From IMG/VR virus record IMGVR_UViG_3300023174_000172, positions 1 to 62,125 of that record: DNA of 62,125 nucleotides; one strand, written 5' to 3'. Positions 37,642 to 48,045 of this stretch are shown here, one piece after another. Position 1 is the first letter of the stretch. Each line of letters opens with the position of its first letter. The stretch is from a virus. Under the pieces are notes generated by a model. It saw only the letters and a list, made by a program, of their open reading frames with translations. It was not told the origin of the DNA and made no database searches. The position numbers and the translations under genes are program-made.

Positions 37642-40554
37642 TTAAACATAATATTTAATTCTTATCATACCAGATCCACCATTGCCACCAACTTTTCCAT
37701 TATTAGTGGCATTTGTTCCTATTCCTGTTGTAGTATCGGTTATAGTTCTAGAACAAGCATCAGCGGTCCATTTTATTCTATATATACCCCAAACATAATA
37801 AGGATAGTAAGAGGTGCCTGGTGTAGTGCATCTAGTTACCGAACATCTCGCTCCACCAAAGTCTAAACCGCCACAATCATTATTCCCCTCACCACACAAA
37901 CCAGCCCATTTTCTTCTATTGTAACTTGATTCAGCTGATAAATCATAAGAATTACCATTCCAAGGTTTAGTAGTACCAACAAGGTCTTCCGATGCATAAT
38001 ACCAAGAATCGTGACCTTTTTTCCCACAGTTTGATAAACAATTTAAATTAAAATCTAAAATATTTTTAGATATGTTATTTTCCACCCATTTATCATTTTC
38101 TTTACAAATTCTACAAACATAACCAGTAGCTTGTTTTTCTTTGCTTTCCGCATAACAAGCATATTTTTCCACTCTCGAATTATTAATACTATAAGTTCCA
38201 GCCCAAGCAGATCCACCACCACCGCCCGTATTTGCTCCAGCACTAATACCATTGGAATTTTCGGTTTTAGCACCAGAACCACCACCAGTTCCAGCATTTC
38301 CATTTTTTCCCCCACCACTACCAGATTTTATTTCAGATATTAAAAATAATGGAGGCTGTATACCATTAACACCGTTAATATTTATATTTCCACCAGAAGA
38401 TCCATTGCCGTAATTACCGATACCACCAATACCACCAATACCGTTTACTATACCGCCCTTTCCGCCAGTAGCTTTTAAGGTTCCAAAATAACTATCTCCG
38501 CCATCTGTACCGTTTGTAACATAATCACTCGTTCCACCAGTTCCGACAATAACAGATATATTTTGACCCGAAGAAACAGTATAATTTTTTTCATAACTAA
38601 TACCTCCACCACCTCCACCACCACCGATCTGACCAGCACCACCACCACCACCAGCGATTACGGCAACTTCTACGGATTTAACATTATTAGGAACCGTCCA
38701 ATTAGTAGTACCAGATTTAGTAAAATCAACAATAACTTCTCTTGGTGTGGGTGTAGGGGTTACGGTAGGAGTTGATGTAGGTGTTGCAGTAGGAGTAGGG
38801 CTTGGGGTTGGTGTTAATGTGGGAGTATTAGTCGGCGTTCTAGTAGGAGTTGGACTAGGTGTAGGAGTTAAAGTTGGAGTATTAGTTGGTGTGGGAGTAA
38901 GTGTTGCGGTCGGTGTACTTGTTGGTGTATATGTAGGTACAGGTGTTTTAGTTGCAGTAGAAGTAGGAGTTGGTGTTAGTGTAGGAGTATTAGTCGGTGT
39001 TCTTGTCGGTGTTCTTGTCGGCGTATTAGTTGGTGTATTGGTTGGTGTAAGTGTAGGTGTATTTGTTGGGGTCGGTGTGATTGTAGGTGTATTGGTCGGA
39101 GTTGGTGTTGGTGTTTTAGTTGGAACCAACGGTAAAGATGGTTCAACATAATTAAAAGGTTCACCGCAAATATTATTTTTTAAAACCCATTGATTGTTTA
39201 TTTTTTTAAATTTAAATGTGCATCCTTTAGATATAAAAACATCTTTTTTAATATAATGGGAAATCCATTGTTCCATTATAGGCCAAATAACATAACTAGG
39301 TAATAGAGTGGGAGTCGGTGTAGGGGTTGTTGTTGGTATTGGGGTAGAAGTAGGTCTTAGTGTTGTTGTGGGAGTAGGCGTAGGAGTACTAGTTGGTGTA
39401 ATATTAGAAACACCAGTTGGAGTAGGAGTACTTGTAGAAGTAGGTGTAGAAGTTGGTGCAATAGTAGGTCTTAAAGTATATGTTGGCGTAGGAGTGGGTG
39501 TAGATGTAGGGGTCGGGGTAGAAGTAAAAGTAGGAGTAGGCGTTATCGTGGGTGTTCCGGTTGGCGTAGGAGTGGGTGTAGATGTAGGCGGAAGCGATTC
39601 ATTATAAATTATTACAACTATACCAGAACCACCATTACCGGAACTAGCATTAACTGTTATTGCTGGTGTTATTAATGCGGGTGTTATATTTCTTGTACAT
39701 GTTTTTGCTTGTGTATATGAACAATCATAAGAAACTGTTTTAGACCAATCATATTCCTTACATCCACCGCCCTTACCAGAAGCACAACCTTTTTTAGTTT
39801 TACCATTTTTTTTATTAACACCCGAAGGACAATTATTTTTACAGTCAAATGTATATCCCCAACAATCGTCTATACATTTACCAGTTTCTTCTTTATTACA
39901 CGTTTTATGTACTTTATAAGAACAATCATAATTTTCGGTAGAAGGACCATAAACAGCAGCAGTAAAACTACCATTACCCGCGCCACCACCACCACCAGTA
40001 TTATTTAAACCGCCCGAACCATCAATTGTTAAACCCAATAATCCAGCAGCAGGAGGAACACCACCACCATTTCCTCCCCCACCACTTCCACCCAAAGAAC
40101 GACTTCCGCCACCACCACCAGAACAATTTAATACAATTTTTTCTAAAAGTCCGGTTATATTATAACCATTATTACCAACCTTTAAATAATCACCGCCAGC
40201 ACTTCCATTTCTATAATTTCCGATTCCACCTAAACCACCACTTCCGACCAATTTTCCACCCTTACCGCCAGTAGATATTAATGTTCCGAATTTGCTGGAT
40301 TCTCCGTCATTGCCATCAGCACCACTAGCTATACCAGAATTACCACCATTACCAACAATCACCGAAATAATTTGACCAGATGTAACAGGATATGCTTTTT
40401 GATAAGATATACCACCACCTCCACCCCCGCCACCTTGACGACCAGAAGCACCACCACCCCCAGCAACAACAATTACATCAACAGAAGTTACATTAGCCGG
40501 AACACTCCAATTTATTGTTCCCACATTTTTAAATTCTATTGTTTGTATTGCCAT
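37642..40554 (-). CDS. Double Gly-rich adhesin with Cys-rich inserts and two Thr-Pro linkers
   Basis: 970 residues. Gly-rich module 1 (1-320) opens [20 protein letters not shown]. Thr-Pro tract (about 321-416), small domain (416-476), second tract (477-604) and Gly-rich module 2 (604-970, [20 protein letters not shown]) follow. The modules share SGQxISVIVGxGG, GTLxxTGGKGG and GGIGNYxNGSxGG. Each has a divergent Cys-rich insertion (about 208-281 and 798-941) before the closing GGSGxxxIxY strand. The architecture is of a tail adhesin with two receptor-binding tips and variable loops. A TATAAATA box precedes it. Confidence 0.82.
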   Translation of the reverse strand: MAIQTIEFKNVGTINWSVPANVTSVDVIVVAGGGGASGRQGGGGGGGGISYQKAYPVTSGQIISVIVGNGGNSGIASGADGNDGESSKFGTLISTGGKGGKLVGSGGLGGIGNYRNGSAGGDYLKVGNNGYNITGLLEKIVLNCSGGGGGSRSLGGSGGGGNGGGVPPAAGLLGLTIDGSGGLNNTGGGGGAGNGSFTAAVYGPSTENYDCSYKVHKTCNKEETGKCIDDCWGYTFDCKNNCPSGVNKKNGKTKKGCASGKGGGCKEYDWSKTVSYDCSYTQAKTCTRNITPALITPAITVNASSGNGGSGIVVIIYNESLPPTSTPTPTPTGTPTITPTPTFTSTPTPTSTPTPTPTYTLRPTIAPTSTPTSTSTPTPTGVSNITPTSTPTPTPTTTLRPTSTPIPTTTPTPTPTLLPSYVIWPIMEQWISHYIKKDVFISKGCTFKFKKINNQWVLKNNICGEPFNYVEPSLPLVPTKTPTPTPTNTPTITPTPTNTPTLTPTNTPTNTPTRTPTRTPTNTPTLTPTPTSTATKTPVPTYTPTSTPTATLTPTPTNTPTLTPTPSPTPTRTPTNTPTLTPTPSPTPTATPTSTPTVTPTPTPREVIVDFTKSGTTNWTVPNNVKSVEVAVIAGGGGGAGQIGGGGGGGGISYEKNYTVSSGQNISVIVGTGGTSDYVTNGTDGGDSYFGTLKATGGKGGIVNGIGGIGGIGNYGNGSSGGNININGVNGIQPPLFLISEIKSGSGGGKNGNAGTGGGSGAKTENSNGISAGANTGGGGGSAWAGTYSINNSRVEKYACYAESKEKQATGYVCRICKENDKWVENNISKNILDFNLNCLSNCGKKGHDSWYYASEDLVGTTKPWNGNSYDLSAESSYNRRKWAGLCGEGNNDCGGLDFGGARCSVTRCTTPGTSYYPYYVWGIYRIKWTADACSRTITDTTTGIGTNATNNGKVGGNGGSGMIRIKYYV
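38743..39125 (-). repeat. Thr-Pro tract 5 (second linker of the double Gly-rich adhesin)
   Basis: About 127 residues, including two copies of [18 protein letters not shown]-like units. Confidence 0.95.
39307..39592 (-). repeat. Thr-Pro tract 6 (first linker of the double Gly-rich adhesin)
   Basis: About 95 residues of STPTPT, TLRPT and GTPT-type repeats, interrupted by GVSNI. Confidence 0.95.
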
Positions 40555-40560
40555 GAGTTG

Positions 40561-40571
40561 AAATATTTATA
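40561..40571 (-). promoter_or_regulatory. Late-promoter-like box, TATAAATATTT (minus strand)
   Basis: Exact TATAAATA core, ending 6 bases before the ATG at 40554. Confidence 0.55.
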
Positions 40572-40584
40572 TCTTTTTTATATT

Positions 40585-41403
40585 TTACAATATTATATAA
40601 TCATCATCAGGATCACTATCATCAATTCCTAATATTCCATCATTTATATCTTCTTCCATAGCCAAAGCAACAATTGGTGTAGGTGTTATGGTTGGTGTAT
40701 TTGTCGGTGTTGGTGTTGGTGTATTTGTCGGTGTTGGTGTTGGTGTATTTGTCGGTGTTGGTGTTGGAGAGCCAGTAGGCGTTGGTGATGGTGTTGGAGA
40801 GCCAGTAGGCGTTGGTGATGGTGTTATTGTCGGTGTATTTGTTGGTGTAGGAGTACCTGTAGGTGTTGATGTAGGAGTAGGAGTCGGTGTTATATTAGGA
40901 TCAGGATTTCCGTCTGCTCTCCATGCTACGTTTATAAAATCTGATGTAGAATTATATAATAAAAATTGTACATTAATAACATCTCCTTCATTATAGTTTT
41001 CAACCGAAAAATTTTTATTTAAATAATTTCGAGCTGTTTCTATTAATGCATTATTGTCAACAGTTTTTAAATAAAAATCCTTAATATTATTATAAGAATC
41101 TGATAAAAAATTTATAGGATATTGAACCGTAATCTCGGTCTTATCCCAATAAGAACTTAATATATTTGTTGCGGTATAACATCTTTGATATTCATCAGGA
41201 TCATCAAAAACATTTATAGAATCCAAAACGTTTAAAAACTTCGATGAGAATGCTAAAAAATTTGTGAATAAACTATTATTTCCTTCAAAATATTTATTTA
41301 TTAAATTACAAGTTTGAATATCAAGATTTGAAAAATTATAATTTAATTTTCCAAGAGAATTTCCAACAGAATCATCTTCATATATGTTATGGCTATATAT
41401 CAT
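40585..41403 (-). CDS. Structural paralogue A with Thr-Pro tract and acidic tail
   Basis: 272 residues. The N-terminal domain (1-170) has [19 protein letters not shown], a middle [14 protein letters not shown], and a late ...[12 protein letters not shown] segment. These are shared in order with the next two genes upstream. A Thr-Pro tract (170-243) and a very acidic tail ([20 protein letters not shown]) follow. The ATG overlaps the TAA of the gene upstream (TAATG). It is likely a tail-fibre-network or baseplate-periphery protein; no known family was recognised. Confidence 0.7.
   Translation of the reverse strand: MIYSHNIYEDDSVGNSLGKLNYNFSNLDIQTCNLINKYFEGNNSLFTNFLAFSSKFLNVLDSINVFDDPDEYQRCYTATNILSSYWDKTEITVQYPINFLSDSYNNIKDFYLKTVDNNALIETARNYLNKNFSVENYNEGDVINVQFLLYNSTSDFINVAWRADGNPDPNITPTPTPTSTPTGTPTPTNTPTITPSPTPTGSPTPSPTPTGSPTPTPTNTPTPTPTNTPTPTPTNTPTITPTPIVALAMEEDINDGILGIDDSDPDDDYIIL
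40674..40893 (-). repeat. Thr-Pro tract 7
   Basis: About 73 residues. Contains three copies of an 18-21 base unit coding NTPTPT and two exact copies of the [10 protein letters not shown]-type unit. Confidence 0.95.
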
Positions 41404-42173
41404 TATAAAATCCTTTCAATCACCCAATCACAATCTTTTACTGTTAAAAATATTGTTTTTATTTCTTTTTCAGATATGTCTTCAAAATTACTTCTAATTA
41501 TTGCTTGAATATAACGATTGGTCGTTGTTGTTTTAGTTTCAGGATATAAACAAGTTACCGATACTTCTTGCTGACACGGAGTTCCTTCACAACCCAAACA
41601 ACTTACTTCAGAACCATTACATGTTGTTGTCGAATTTAATCTTTGGTTTTGACAATTTATAACAGTAGTTTTTGTACCCTGAGAAACACAATTAGCTATA
41701 TCGGAATTTATTGTATCATTTATTGTTAATTTATTGCTTATATGGTTAACATAATAATAAACTACGGCTTTTTGGTTTTCTATATAATTGGGTCGTTGCG
41801 AAGAAGAACTTTCAAACATAGGATAAACACTTTTAAATTGATTTATTACACTGTTTATGGTTGATTGATCATTAGATTCGGGAAACCGATAAACATTGGA
41901 ACTAATAAAAACAATAGGTTTTATCCATTTTGCACTATTAGTCGAAACTATTGTTACCATAGAATCCCACAATGGTTTTCGATCATAAAAAACATCGGTT
42001 ATAGATTTTATTATCTTTTGATTTTGTTTAAAAAAATTAGAATACGGGATTAAAAATTTATTAGTATCAATATTTAATTTTTGTAAAGTCGAATCAATTA
42101 CATCAAAATTTATATTTATGGCTGATAAAGAATCACCAACAAATTCAAAATTTTCTATATTTAAAAGTTGCAT
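41403..42173 (-). CDS. Structural paralogue B, Cys-rich C-terminus
   Basis: 256 residues. It starts with [18 protein letters not shown], has [11 protein letters not shown] in the middle and [14 protein letters not shown] near 150, aligning with paralogues A and C. The second half has seven cysteines ([33 protein letters not shown]), unusual for a cytoplasmically assembled virion protein. No Thr-Pro tract. TATAAATA lies immediately upstream of the ATG. Confidence 0.7.
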   Translation of the reverse strand: MQLLNIENFEFVGDSLSAININFDVIDSTLQKLNIDTNKFLIPYSNFFKQNQKIIKSITDVFYDRKPLWDSMVTIVSTNSAKWIKPIVFISSNVYRFPESNDQSTINSVINQFKSVYPMFESSSSQRPNYIENQKAVVYYYVNHISNKLTINDTINSDIANCVSQGTKTTVINCQNQRLNSTTTCNGSEVSCLGCEGTPCQQEVSVTCLYPETKTTTTNRYIQAIIRSNFEDISEKEIKTIFLTVKDCDWVIERIL

Positions 42174-42183
42174 ATTATTTATA
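42173..42183 (-). promoter_or_regulatory. Late-promoter-like box, TATAAATAATA (minus strand)
   Basis: TATAAATA core at 42176-42183; the last A of the 11-mer is the A of the start ATG at 42173. Confidence 0.45.
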
Positions 42184-42185
42184 TT

Positions 42186-44060
42186 TTATCGATATATCCA
42201 ATTTCCATTGTTATTTGTAAATGTTATATAGAAAGTTCTATATATCGATCTATCGGAAATACCCTTTGTATAATTAATATTTATGGTTTTATCACCGGAT
42301 AGTTTACCGCATTCAACCGTAGCATATTTATCTTCCGGTACAACATCACAATTATTACAAATATCACAACCATTAATATTATCTGGTTTAATTTCAGGTA
42401 AACATTTTATAAACCATTCAATATTACCATCAAATCCAATTTCATTAGGAATATCCTGTAAACTATACCACGTAACCCTACCAACAATTTCGGCGTAATC
42501 AGTAGAAACATCACTCCTTTGACTAGTATACGCAGACATATTTACTGTACCACCAGCCGAAACAGTATTTATAGTTTTTGTTATCTCTGTTTTAGATGTT
42601 AAAAAATCAGTAACCGGAACACCATTTAAATACAGTTGATTATCAATTGTTCCTTCAAATTTAAAACTAGCCGGATAATCAAAAGGATTTGTAAGATTAA
42701 TCATGTCATATAATCCATCATTAGGTCCGGTTATAAAAGTATTAGGAATCATTTTTACAAGTTTAAATGTAGGAGCAACATTATCTAATATTCGATTATC
42801 ATTATATGAAGAATCATTAAAAAGCATATCTATAGCCCCACCATTATGATTAAATTCATGAAACCATGCTTCTCCTTGATTAGCAGTAGAGGCATTTCTA
42901 ACAGCATTTATAGGATCGGTATAATCTAAATAATCTGTATAAAATGTATTAGAACCATTCATTATTTTAATAACCGGAACACCAGACCATCTATTTCCGG
43001 TTGACCAAGGACTCATAGCTCCTTTAACATATACCAATCTATATCTACCAGCACTAATGTTACCAAAAAAAACAGGTGTATTATTAAAAACGTTTAATGA
43101 TTTTTCGGATATTGTTTCGCCTATAGAATAACTTCCGGTGAATGCGGAATTCCTTTGAGGAGATGCTTGTTTTTTTACCGAAACATCATCTATAATTGTT
43201 CTAGTAACATCGGTAAATATATCATAGTTTAAATATAAAGTTTTTTTAATTCGATCTATTTCAACATCTATATCGGTATCCAATTCTAAGGTTTTGCTTG
43301 ATATGTCGAGATTTCCTAATTTACCAGTTCCACTAATTCTAAATCCTTTTTTTAATCTAGCACCATATTCAATATTAAAAGAAGGATTTAAAAAATTAAT
43401 ATCAAAAGAATTACTTTTTATATTACTTTTTATGTTTGTTTCTGATGCTATAGTGTTTATATATTCTAATTTTGTTTTATTGATACAATATTCATTTGAA
43501 ACACAACATGTTCTAGGAGAAACATTATTACATTTTTCACATTTTTTAGTTGCACTATTAAAAACAGTACATTTTTCATCGTAAGATTTTTTAAAATTAA
43601 ATGTATTATATTCGGGTTTTGTTAAATTTAGTGATATATTTATTTTTTGATTTTGGCTATAATCTTTTGACGGAAAATTGGTTTCTAACCAATGTACAAC
43701 ATTATCTTTAACCGCATCAGTATATAAATACCATCTATCAAATTCTATTAAAGTTGGATATATTAAATATATAGGAGAAGAATTCCATTTTTCTTTATAG
43801 GTATTAATAGTATTATAAGCACTATCCCATTTAGCACTAAATTGATTAACATATGTTAAAGTATTAAAATATTTTGAACTATTGCTTTCAAAAAAAGTAT
43901 AAAAACTTTGAAACATATCATAATATTTTTGAATATTATTAATCTGAGCAGACAAATTTTTAAAATTTGTGTTGACTATATTTAGAGAATCAGAAAGACA
44001 AAAATCATGATCTATTAAATATATGTTAGAGCATTCTTTATTTATTTTTTCTGTTTCCAT
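42186..44060 (-). CDS. Structural paralogue C, large, with beta-rich C-terminal domains
   Basis: 624 residues. The N-terminal 190 residues match paralogues A and B in order: CLSDSLNIVNTNFKNLS, QFSAKWDSAY, YLIYP, then NQKINISLNL. A Cys cluster (KCEKCNNVSPRTCCVSNEYC) follows. The C-terminal two thirds look like jelly-roll or lectin-like beta domains (RYRLVYVKGAMSPW, VPVIKIMNGSNTFYTDYLDY) and end in another Cys group (CDICNNCD) and a strand-rich tail. It may be a carbohydrate-binding tail component; that is inference. Confidence 0.7.
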   Translation of the reverse strand: METEKINKECSNIYLIDHDFCLSDSLNIVNTNFKNLSAQINNIQKYYDMFQSFYTFFESNSSKYFNTLTYVNQFSAKWDSAYNTINTYKEKWNSSPIYLIYPTLIEFDRWYLYTDAVKDNVVHWLETNFPSKDYSQNQKINISLNLTKPEYNTFNFKKSYDEKCTVFNSATKKCEKCNNVSPRTCCVSNEYCINKTKLEYINTIASETNIKSNIKSNSFDINFLNPSFNIEYGARLKKGFRISGTGKLGNLDISSKTLELDTDIDVEIDRIKKTLYLNYDIFTDVTRTIIDDVSVKKQASPQRNSAFTGSYSIGETISEKSLNVFNNTPVFFGNISAGRYRLVYVKGAMSPWSTGNRWSGVPVIKIMNGSNTFYTDYLDYTDPINAVRNASTANQGEAWFHEFNHNGGAIDMLFNDSSYNDNRILDNVAPTFKLVKMIPNTFITGPNDGLYDMINLTNPFDYPASFKFEGTIDNQLYLNGVPVTDFLTSKTEITKTINTVSAGGTVNMSAYTSQRSDVSTDYAEIVGRVTWYSLQDIPNEIGFDGNIEWFIKCLPEIKPDNINGCDICNNCDVVPEDKYATVECGKLSGDKTININYTKGISDRSIYRTFYITFTNNNGNWIYR

Positions 44061-44061
44061 T

Positions 44062-47000
44062 TTATAACCATTCTAATTTATTTAAATTTGTATATGAAGG
44101 ACTTATTTTACCAATAACATTTTTCAATGAATTTTCAAATAAACTCTTTTGATGATCGTCTAATTTTAAATTGTGTATTTTAATATTAAAATATTTAGAT
44201 TTTGAACCAGTTAATTGCATTTTAAACCAATGTGTTATTTTTTCTATATAATTTCTTTCCCCTACCGAAATATTCCAATTTAAATCCTTTATCTTGTCAG
44301 AAATACTATTTATATTATATAAATTTCTACATTGATTATTTGTTAAGGCTCTTGAATATATACTAATATCTTTTACATCTCCTATAAATTTATAAGATTC
44401 TTTTAAATTTAAAACATCGTTTAATACTTTATTTTTAATCGTTGCCGCACCCAATAATAAATTTGATCTATAATCAAAATATAGGCTATATTTTTGTTTT
44501 TCAAATTTGACTGATTCTACTTCTACGCCGTCAATCAAACTTTTAGCACAACCATTTAAAGAATCAAATACAAAGGTAAATTGATGCCATCCCTTATAAA
44601 GATTTTCTGTAGAATGGTTCAAATTGTATAATCTACTATCTAAACTATTTGGTTGTGCTAATTTAAATTTCCAACTAAAATAACTGCCCGATTTTTCAAA
44701 TTTTCTTAAATACTGATAACCTGTAAAATCACCTTCAGCATAAAATTTAAATGTTGATGATTGTGTAAATGCTCTTAACGGTATTTTATTTAATAATTTA
44801 CCAGATTGACTCATGATATAACACTGATTTTCAAAAACATCGATAATAATCGCAACATCGTGCATATCCCCTAAAGAATTTTTAGGAATTCTTAAAAAAT
44901 TTATGGTTCTTACTGTTTTGTTTTCTTTAAGGAACGATATCAGACAATAATTTTCGGGTAAATTTGTTCTAATTCCCAATCTATGTGTAAACTCAAATAA
45001 ATCTTTTGTTACATTTAATTTGGTTATTTTATCTTGATCGTGTAGTATCCACAAATTATTAAAATCATCAAAACTCATTTGATTTATTGTTCCGATGGTT
45101 CCATATATTTTTTTATTTTTATATAAATTATTACCCAGTGCTTCCCATAATACACCATCATTATCGATAGCAGATATGTCGCTTACAGATAAAACAATTT
45201 GATTAGAACTATTAATCTGAAATCCTTCCGACCCTAAATATTGATAATTCAAAAATTCGCCATTAGGATTTAATATAACCACATTTTTAGTACTTTTATC
45301 GAATATATATAAATTTTCGTATTCATCGATTTCTACCTGAGTTATATTATTTAAATACTGTTTTAATATATCCGAATTTGTTGTAGTTTTTAATATTTTT
45401 CCTTCTATATCGTATTTAACTGCCACCAAATTATAACAGTCAAAAATCCAGCAATCAAAATTAGAGAGTCTTTGTATTATTTTATTTTGAGCTTTGGGTA
45501 AACTATTTAAAATTGTATTATTGATAATATTAATTTTATAATTTGAGGTTATACCCATACCGCTTACATTTTCAGATAAAGTAAATGTTGGTGTAGTTAA
45601 AGATGACCCGTTTATTAAACCGTAACCACTATCATAAAAATTACCAAATATTTGATTACCTTCGATTTTTTTCCAGTCTTTTACATTTATCCACAAATTA
45701 ACCGTAAATTGTTCAGTATTCAACAATTCTTCGGTTGATGGAAATACTGCATGATTTTGACCGTCTAATACCAAATAAGAATTTTTTAAATTTTCTATTT
45801 TATTATAAAATAAAGTACCATTATGTTTATATACAGAAAAATCTTCTAGAATATCAGAATTAAAACTAGTAACATTTAATAATAAAGTATTACCGTCAAC
45901 ATTTTCACTTTTTACATATGAATTTACATAAGAATTTAAAATGTTTTCTCCTATTCTGTAATAACTATACCTAACGCCCGGTTCCAAATACATCTTAGAC
46001 GGTTCATCCCAAACATAATCTTTTGTTGGGTCATATTTATCATGATAAGTTTTATAAGATGTTAATGCTGAGTCATGTGTATAATAAGCGGCATTGTAAT
46101 ATCTATCTATCCACATCTTTTCATTATTTTCGTTTCCACTTAACCATGCACAGGCCCATGTTCCATCATATTTATTAAAACTCTGTGGAGGAGTAAATTC
46201 TAAAGTAGGCAATATGTCATTATAATCAATTTTATTTAAAAATACCTTATCAGATTCAAATGGTATTTTTCCGGCTATAGCACCGTCTTCTATTAACCCC
46301 GAATCTTGTATGTGTAATTTATCAGCAAAAATAGGATAAAAGAATTTAGTATTTTCATCTGGTTTAAATTTTAATTGTTTTGTTTTAGACGTATAATCCA
46401 AATAAACATTTTCATACCCGCCTTCTTGATTCGTACCAGTAAATAATTTTTCATAATTTCTACGAATCCATTTACTATCATATCCACTATAACCATTACT
46501 ATATTCATATTCGGCAGTTTGATAGTTTTTTAATCCATGTATATAAAACGGATATTTTAAATCTTTTTGAAATTTATATGGATACATTATAATATAATTT
46601 TGTTTATATTTTTCAGATTCGGTATCCTCTATATATTTTAATTGATCAGGTGTATTTTCGATAGGATTGTTATCATACCGAACCATAAATTCTTTTGTAT
46701 TCTTTAAAAGTGATTTTGATTTTTCATATGAATAAAAACCAAAATAATATTTTTTATTATTAAAAAATACATCATCATCGTTATAGGCTTTTATAGATAT
46801 AGGAACAGAAGAAGCGTCTATATATTTTGTTTTATTGGTATTATAAATAAATAAAATTATATTGTTATCATTCAGAATATAATCAAATTTTTGATATTCC
46901 GATCCGACTACATAATAACTAAAATTTATTTTGGTTAAATTTTCATTATATGTTAAATAGTTATTATTAATATTGGCTATTTTGACATAATCATCTTCAA

Positions 47001-47370
47001 AAATAAATTTTAAATTGTCATTTTTGTTTGCTATATTATTAGTTTTTAAATATAAACTGCTTAATTGAAATTGAAAAATATTACCATCTAAATTTATCAA
47101 AGGACTTTCTATTTCGGTTAATTCGGTTTGAAATGGTTCATTATATTCAAATATATCCGAATTAGTATATAAATTAGATAAAAAAAATCCGGTTTTATTA
47201 TTAAAAGAAAAATCTTTAGGTTTTTTTAAAAAATCATATAGATAAAATTTTAAACCATTATCAAAACAAATTTTTTCTTTTTTAAAATTATAACCTTCTG
47301 AAATAGGTTGAAATTCAAAATTATATTGATTTATAGCTGAAAATGAATTTAAAATTGTAAATCGAGTCAC
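44062..47370 (-). CDS. Tail protein with LamG-like domain split by a beta-propeller
   Basis: 1102 residues from a GTG start at 47368-47370. A LamG/concanavalin-like domain begins near residue 513 (VLDGQNHAVFPST, FTVNLWINV) and seems to resume near 885-1010 (GWHQFTFVFDS, LIDGVEVESV, GDVKDISIYSRALTNNQCRNLY). Between them lies a beta-propeller-like stretch (about 640-880) with ENLYIFDKSTKNVVIL and NNLWILHDQDK. It ends GDFTGYQYLRKFE, clearly related to the plus-strand protein at 18743-22732. It lies one base from the next gene upstream of paralogue C and is likely part of the tail-tip/fibre network. Confidence 0.75.
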   Translation of the reverse strand: MTRFTILNSFSAINQYNFEFQPISEGYNFKKEKICFDNGLKFYLYDFLKKPKDFSFNNKTGFFLSNLYTNSDIFEYNEPFQTELTEIESPLINLDGNIFQFQLSSLYLKTNNIANKNDNLKFIFEDDYVKIANINNNYLTYNENLTKINFSYYVVGSEYQKFDYILNDNNIILFIYNTNKTKYIDASSVPISIKAYNDDDVFFNNKKYYFGFYSYEKSKSLLKNTKEFMVRYDNNPIENTPDQLKYIEDTESEKYKQNYIIMYPYKFQKDLKYPFYIHGLKNYQTAEYEYSNGYSGYDSKWIRRNYEKLFTGTNQEGGYENVYLDYTSKTKQLKFKPDENTKFFYPIFADKLHIQDSGLIEDGAIAGKIPFESDKVFLNKIDYNDILPTLEFTPPQSFNKYDGTWACAWLSGNENNEKMWIDRYYNAAYYTHDSALTSYKTYHDKYDPTKDYVWDEPSKMYLEPGVRYSYYRIGENILNSYVNSYVKSENVDGNTLLLNVTSFNSDILEDFSVYKHNGTLFYNKIENLKNSYLVLDGQNHAVFPSTEELLNTEQFTVNLWINVKDWKKIEGNQIFGNFYDSGYGLINGSSLTTPTFTLSENVSGMGITSNYKINIINNTILNSLPKAQNKIIQRLSNFDCWIFDCYNLVAVKYDIEGKILKTTTNSDILKQYLNNITQVEIDEYENLYIFDKSTKNVVILNPNGEFLNYQYLGSEGFQINSSNQIVLSVSDISAIDNDGVLWEALGNNLYKNKKIYGTIGTINQMSFDDFNNLWILHDQDKITKLNVTKDLFEFTHRLGIRTNLPENYCLISFLKENKTVRTINFLRIPKNSLGDMHDVAIIIDVFENQCYIMSQSGKLLNKIPLRAFTQSSTFKFYAEGDFTGYQYLRKFEKSGSYFSWKFKLAQPNSLDSRLYNLNHSTENLYKGWHQFTFVFDSLNGCAKSLIDGVEVESVKFEKQKYSLYFDYRSNLLLGAATIKNKVLNDVLNLKESYKFIGDVKDISIYSRALTNNQCRNLYNINSISDKIKDLNWNISVGERNYIEKITHWFKMQLTGSKSKYFNIKIHNLKLDDHQKSLFENSLKNVIGKISPSYTNLNKLEWL

Positions 47371-47372
47371 TT

Positions 47373-47383
47373 AAATATTTATT
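47373..47383 (-). promoter_or_regulatory. Late-promoter-like box, AATAAATATTT (minus strand)
   Basis: Ends 2 bases before the GTG start at 47370 and overlaps the end of the 47379-48044 gene. Confidence 0.4.
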
Positions 47384-48044
47384 CAAATATTTGGAAATCG
47401 TCTAAAAAAATAAAGTTATTATCAGGAACAATTAAAACAACATTATCAATCTCCCAATTTTTTTTAAATTTTAAATTAGAAGTATATAAATTATTTTCGT
47501 TAAACATAAAGGTAATATTATATGTATTAGTATCTATATTGTAACAGGAATTAAAACAATCTATAGAAGAAATAAAGTTACCCGATAATGAAAAAGAAAA
47601 CATATTTTTTCTAAAAAAATCACCACTATCAATATTATAATTTTTAAAAATTAAAACCATTTGATTTTTATCATCGTTATACGAAGATACCTGAACATTA
47701 AAGGTTTTCAATTCCCTATCCAGTTCGTCATACCAATATGTTATTTTATTATTAGCCGACAGAGATGTAAAATTGTTTTGATATGATAAAGGATATGGAA
47801 CATTATTTATCATTTCATATTTTTCTATAAAAAATCCATTTTCAGTTTCAAATATTAAATTGTCTTCTATAACATCTAATTTTTTTAAACTATTATCATA
47901 AAATTGATTTGAAAAATCAGGATCAATAAAAACATATTTTTCAGAAAAAGCTGACAATGCTTGATTTATATAATATTTTTTACCGTTGGCTTGTTTAAAC
48001 CAAGCTTCCCCGATTACATTTTGTTTTTGATATATTGTTAGCAT
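47379..48044 (-). CDS. Hypothetical tail-block protein
   Basis: 221 residues, strongly beta-rich and aromatic (Phe/Tyr/Asn), with a pair of Cys in CFNSCYNI. No family is recognised. It follows the giant vWA gene by one base, so the two are probably co-translated, and may form a complex with it. Confidence 0.6.
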   Translation of the reverse strand: MLTIYQKQNVIGEAWFKQANGKKYYINQALSAFSEKYVFIDPDFSNQFYDNSLKKLDVIEDNLIFETENGFFIEKYEMINNVPYPLSYQNNFTSLSANNKITYWYDELDRELKTFNVQVSSYNDDKNQMVLIFKNYNIDSGDFFRKNMFSFSLSGNFISSIDCFNSCYNIDTNTYNITFMFNENNLYTSNLKFKKNWEIDNVVLIVPDNNFIFLDDFQIFE

Positions 48045-48045
48045 T

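Noticed and set aside
27447-40554. Diversity-generating retroelement acting on the adhesins
   Set aside because: No reverse transcriptase gene and no template/variable repeat pair with A-specific differences was seen in the window.
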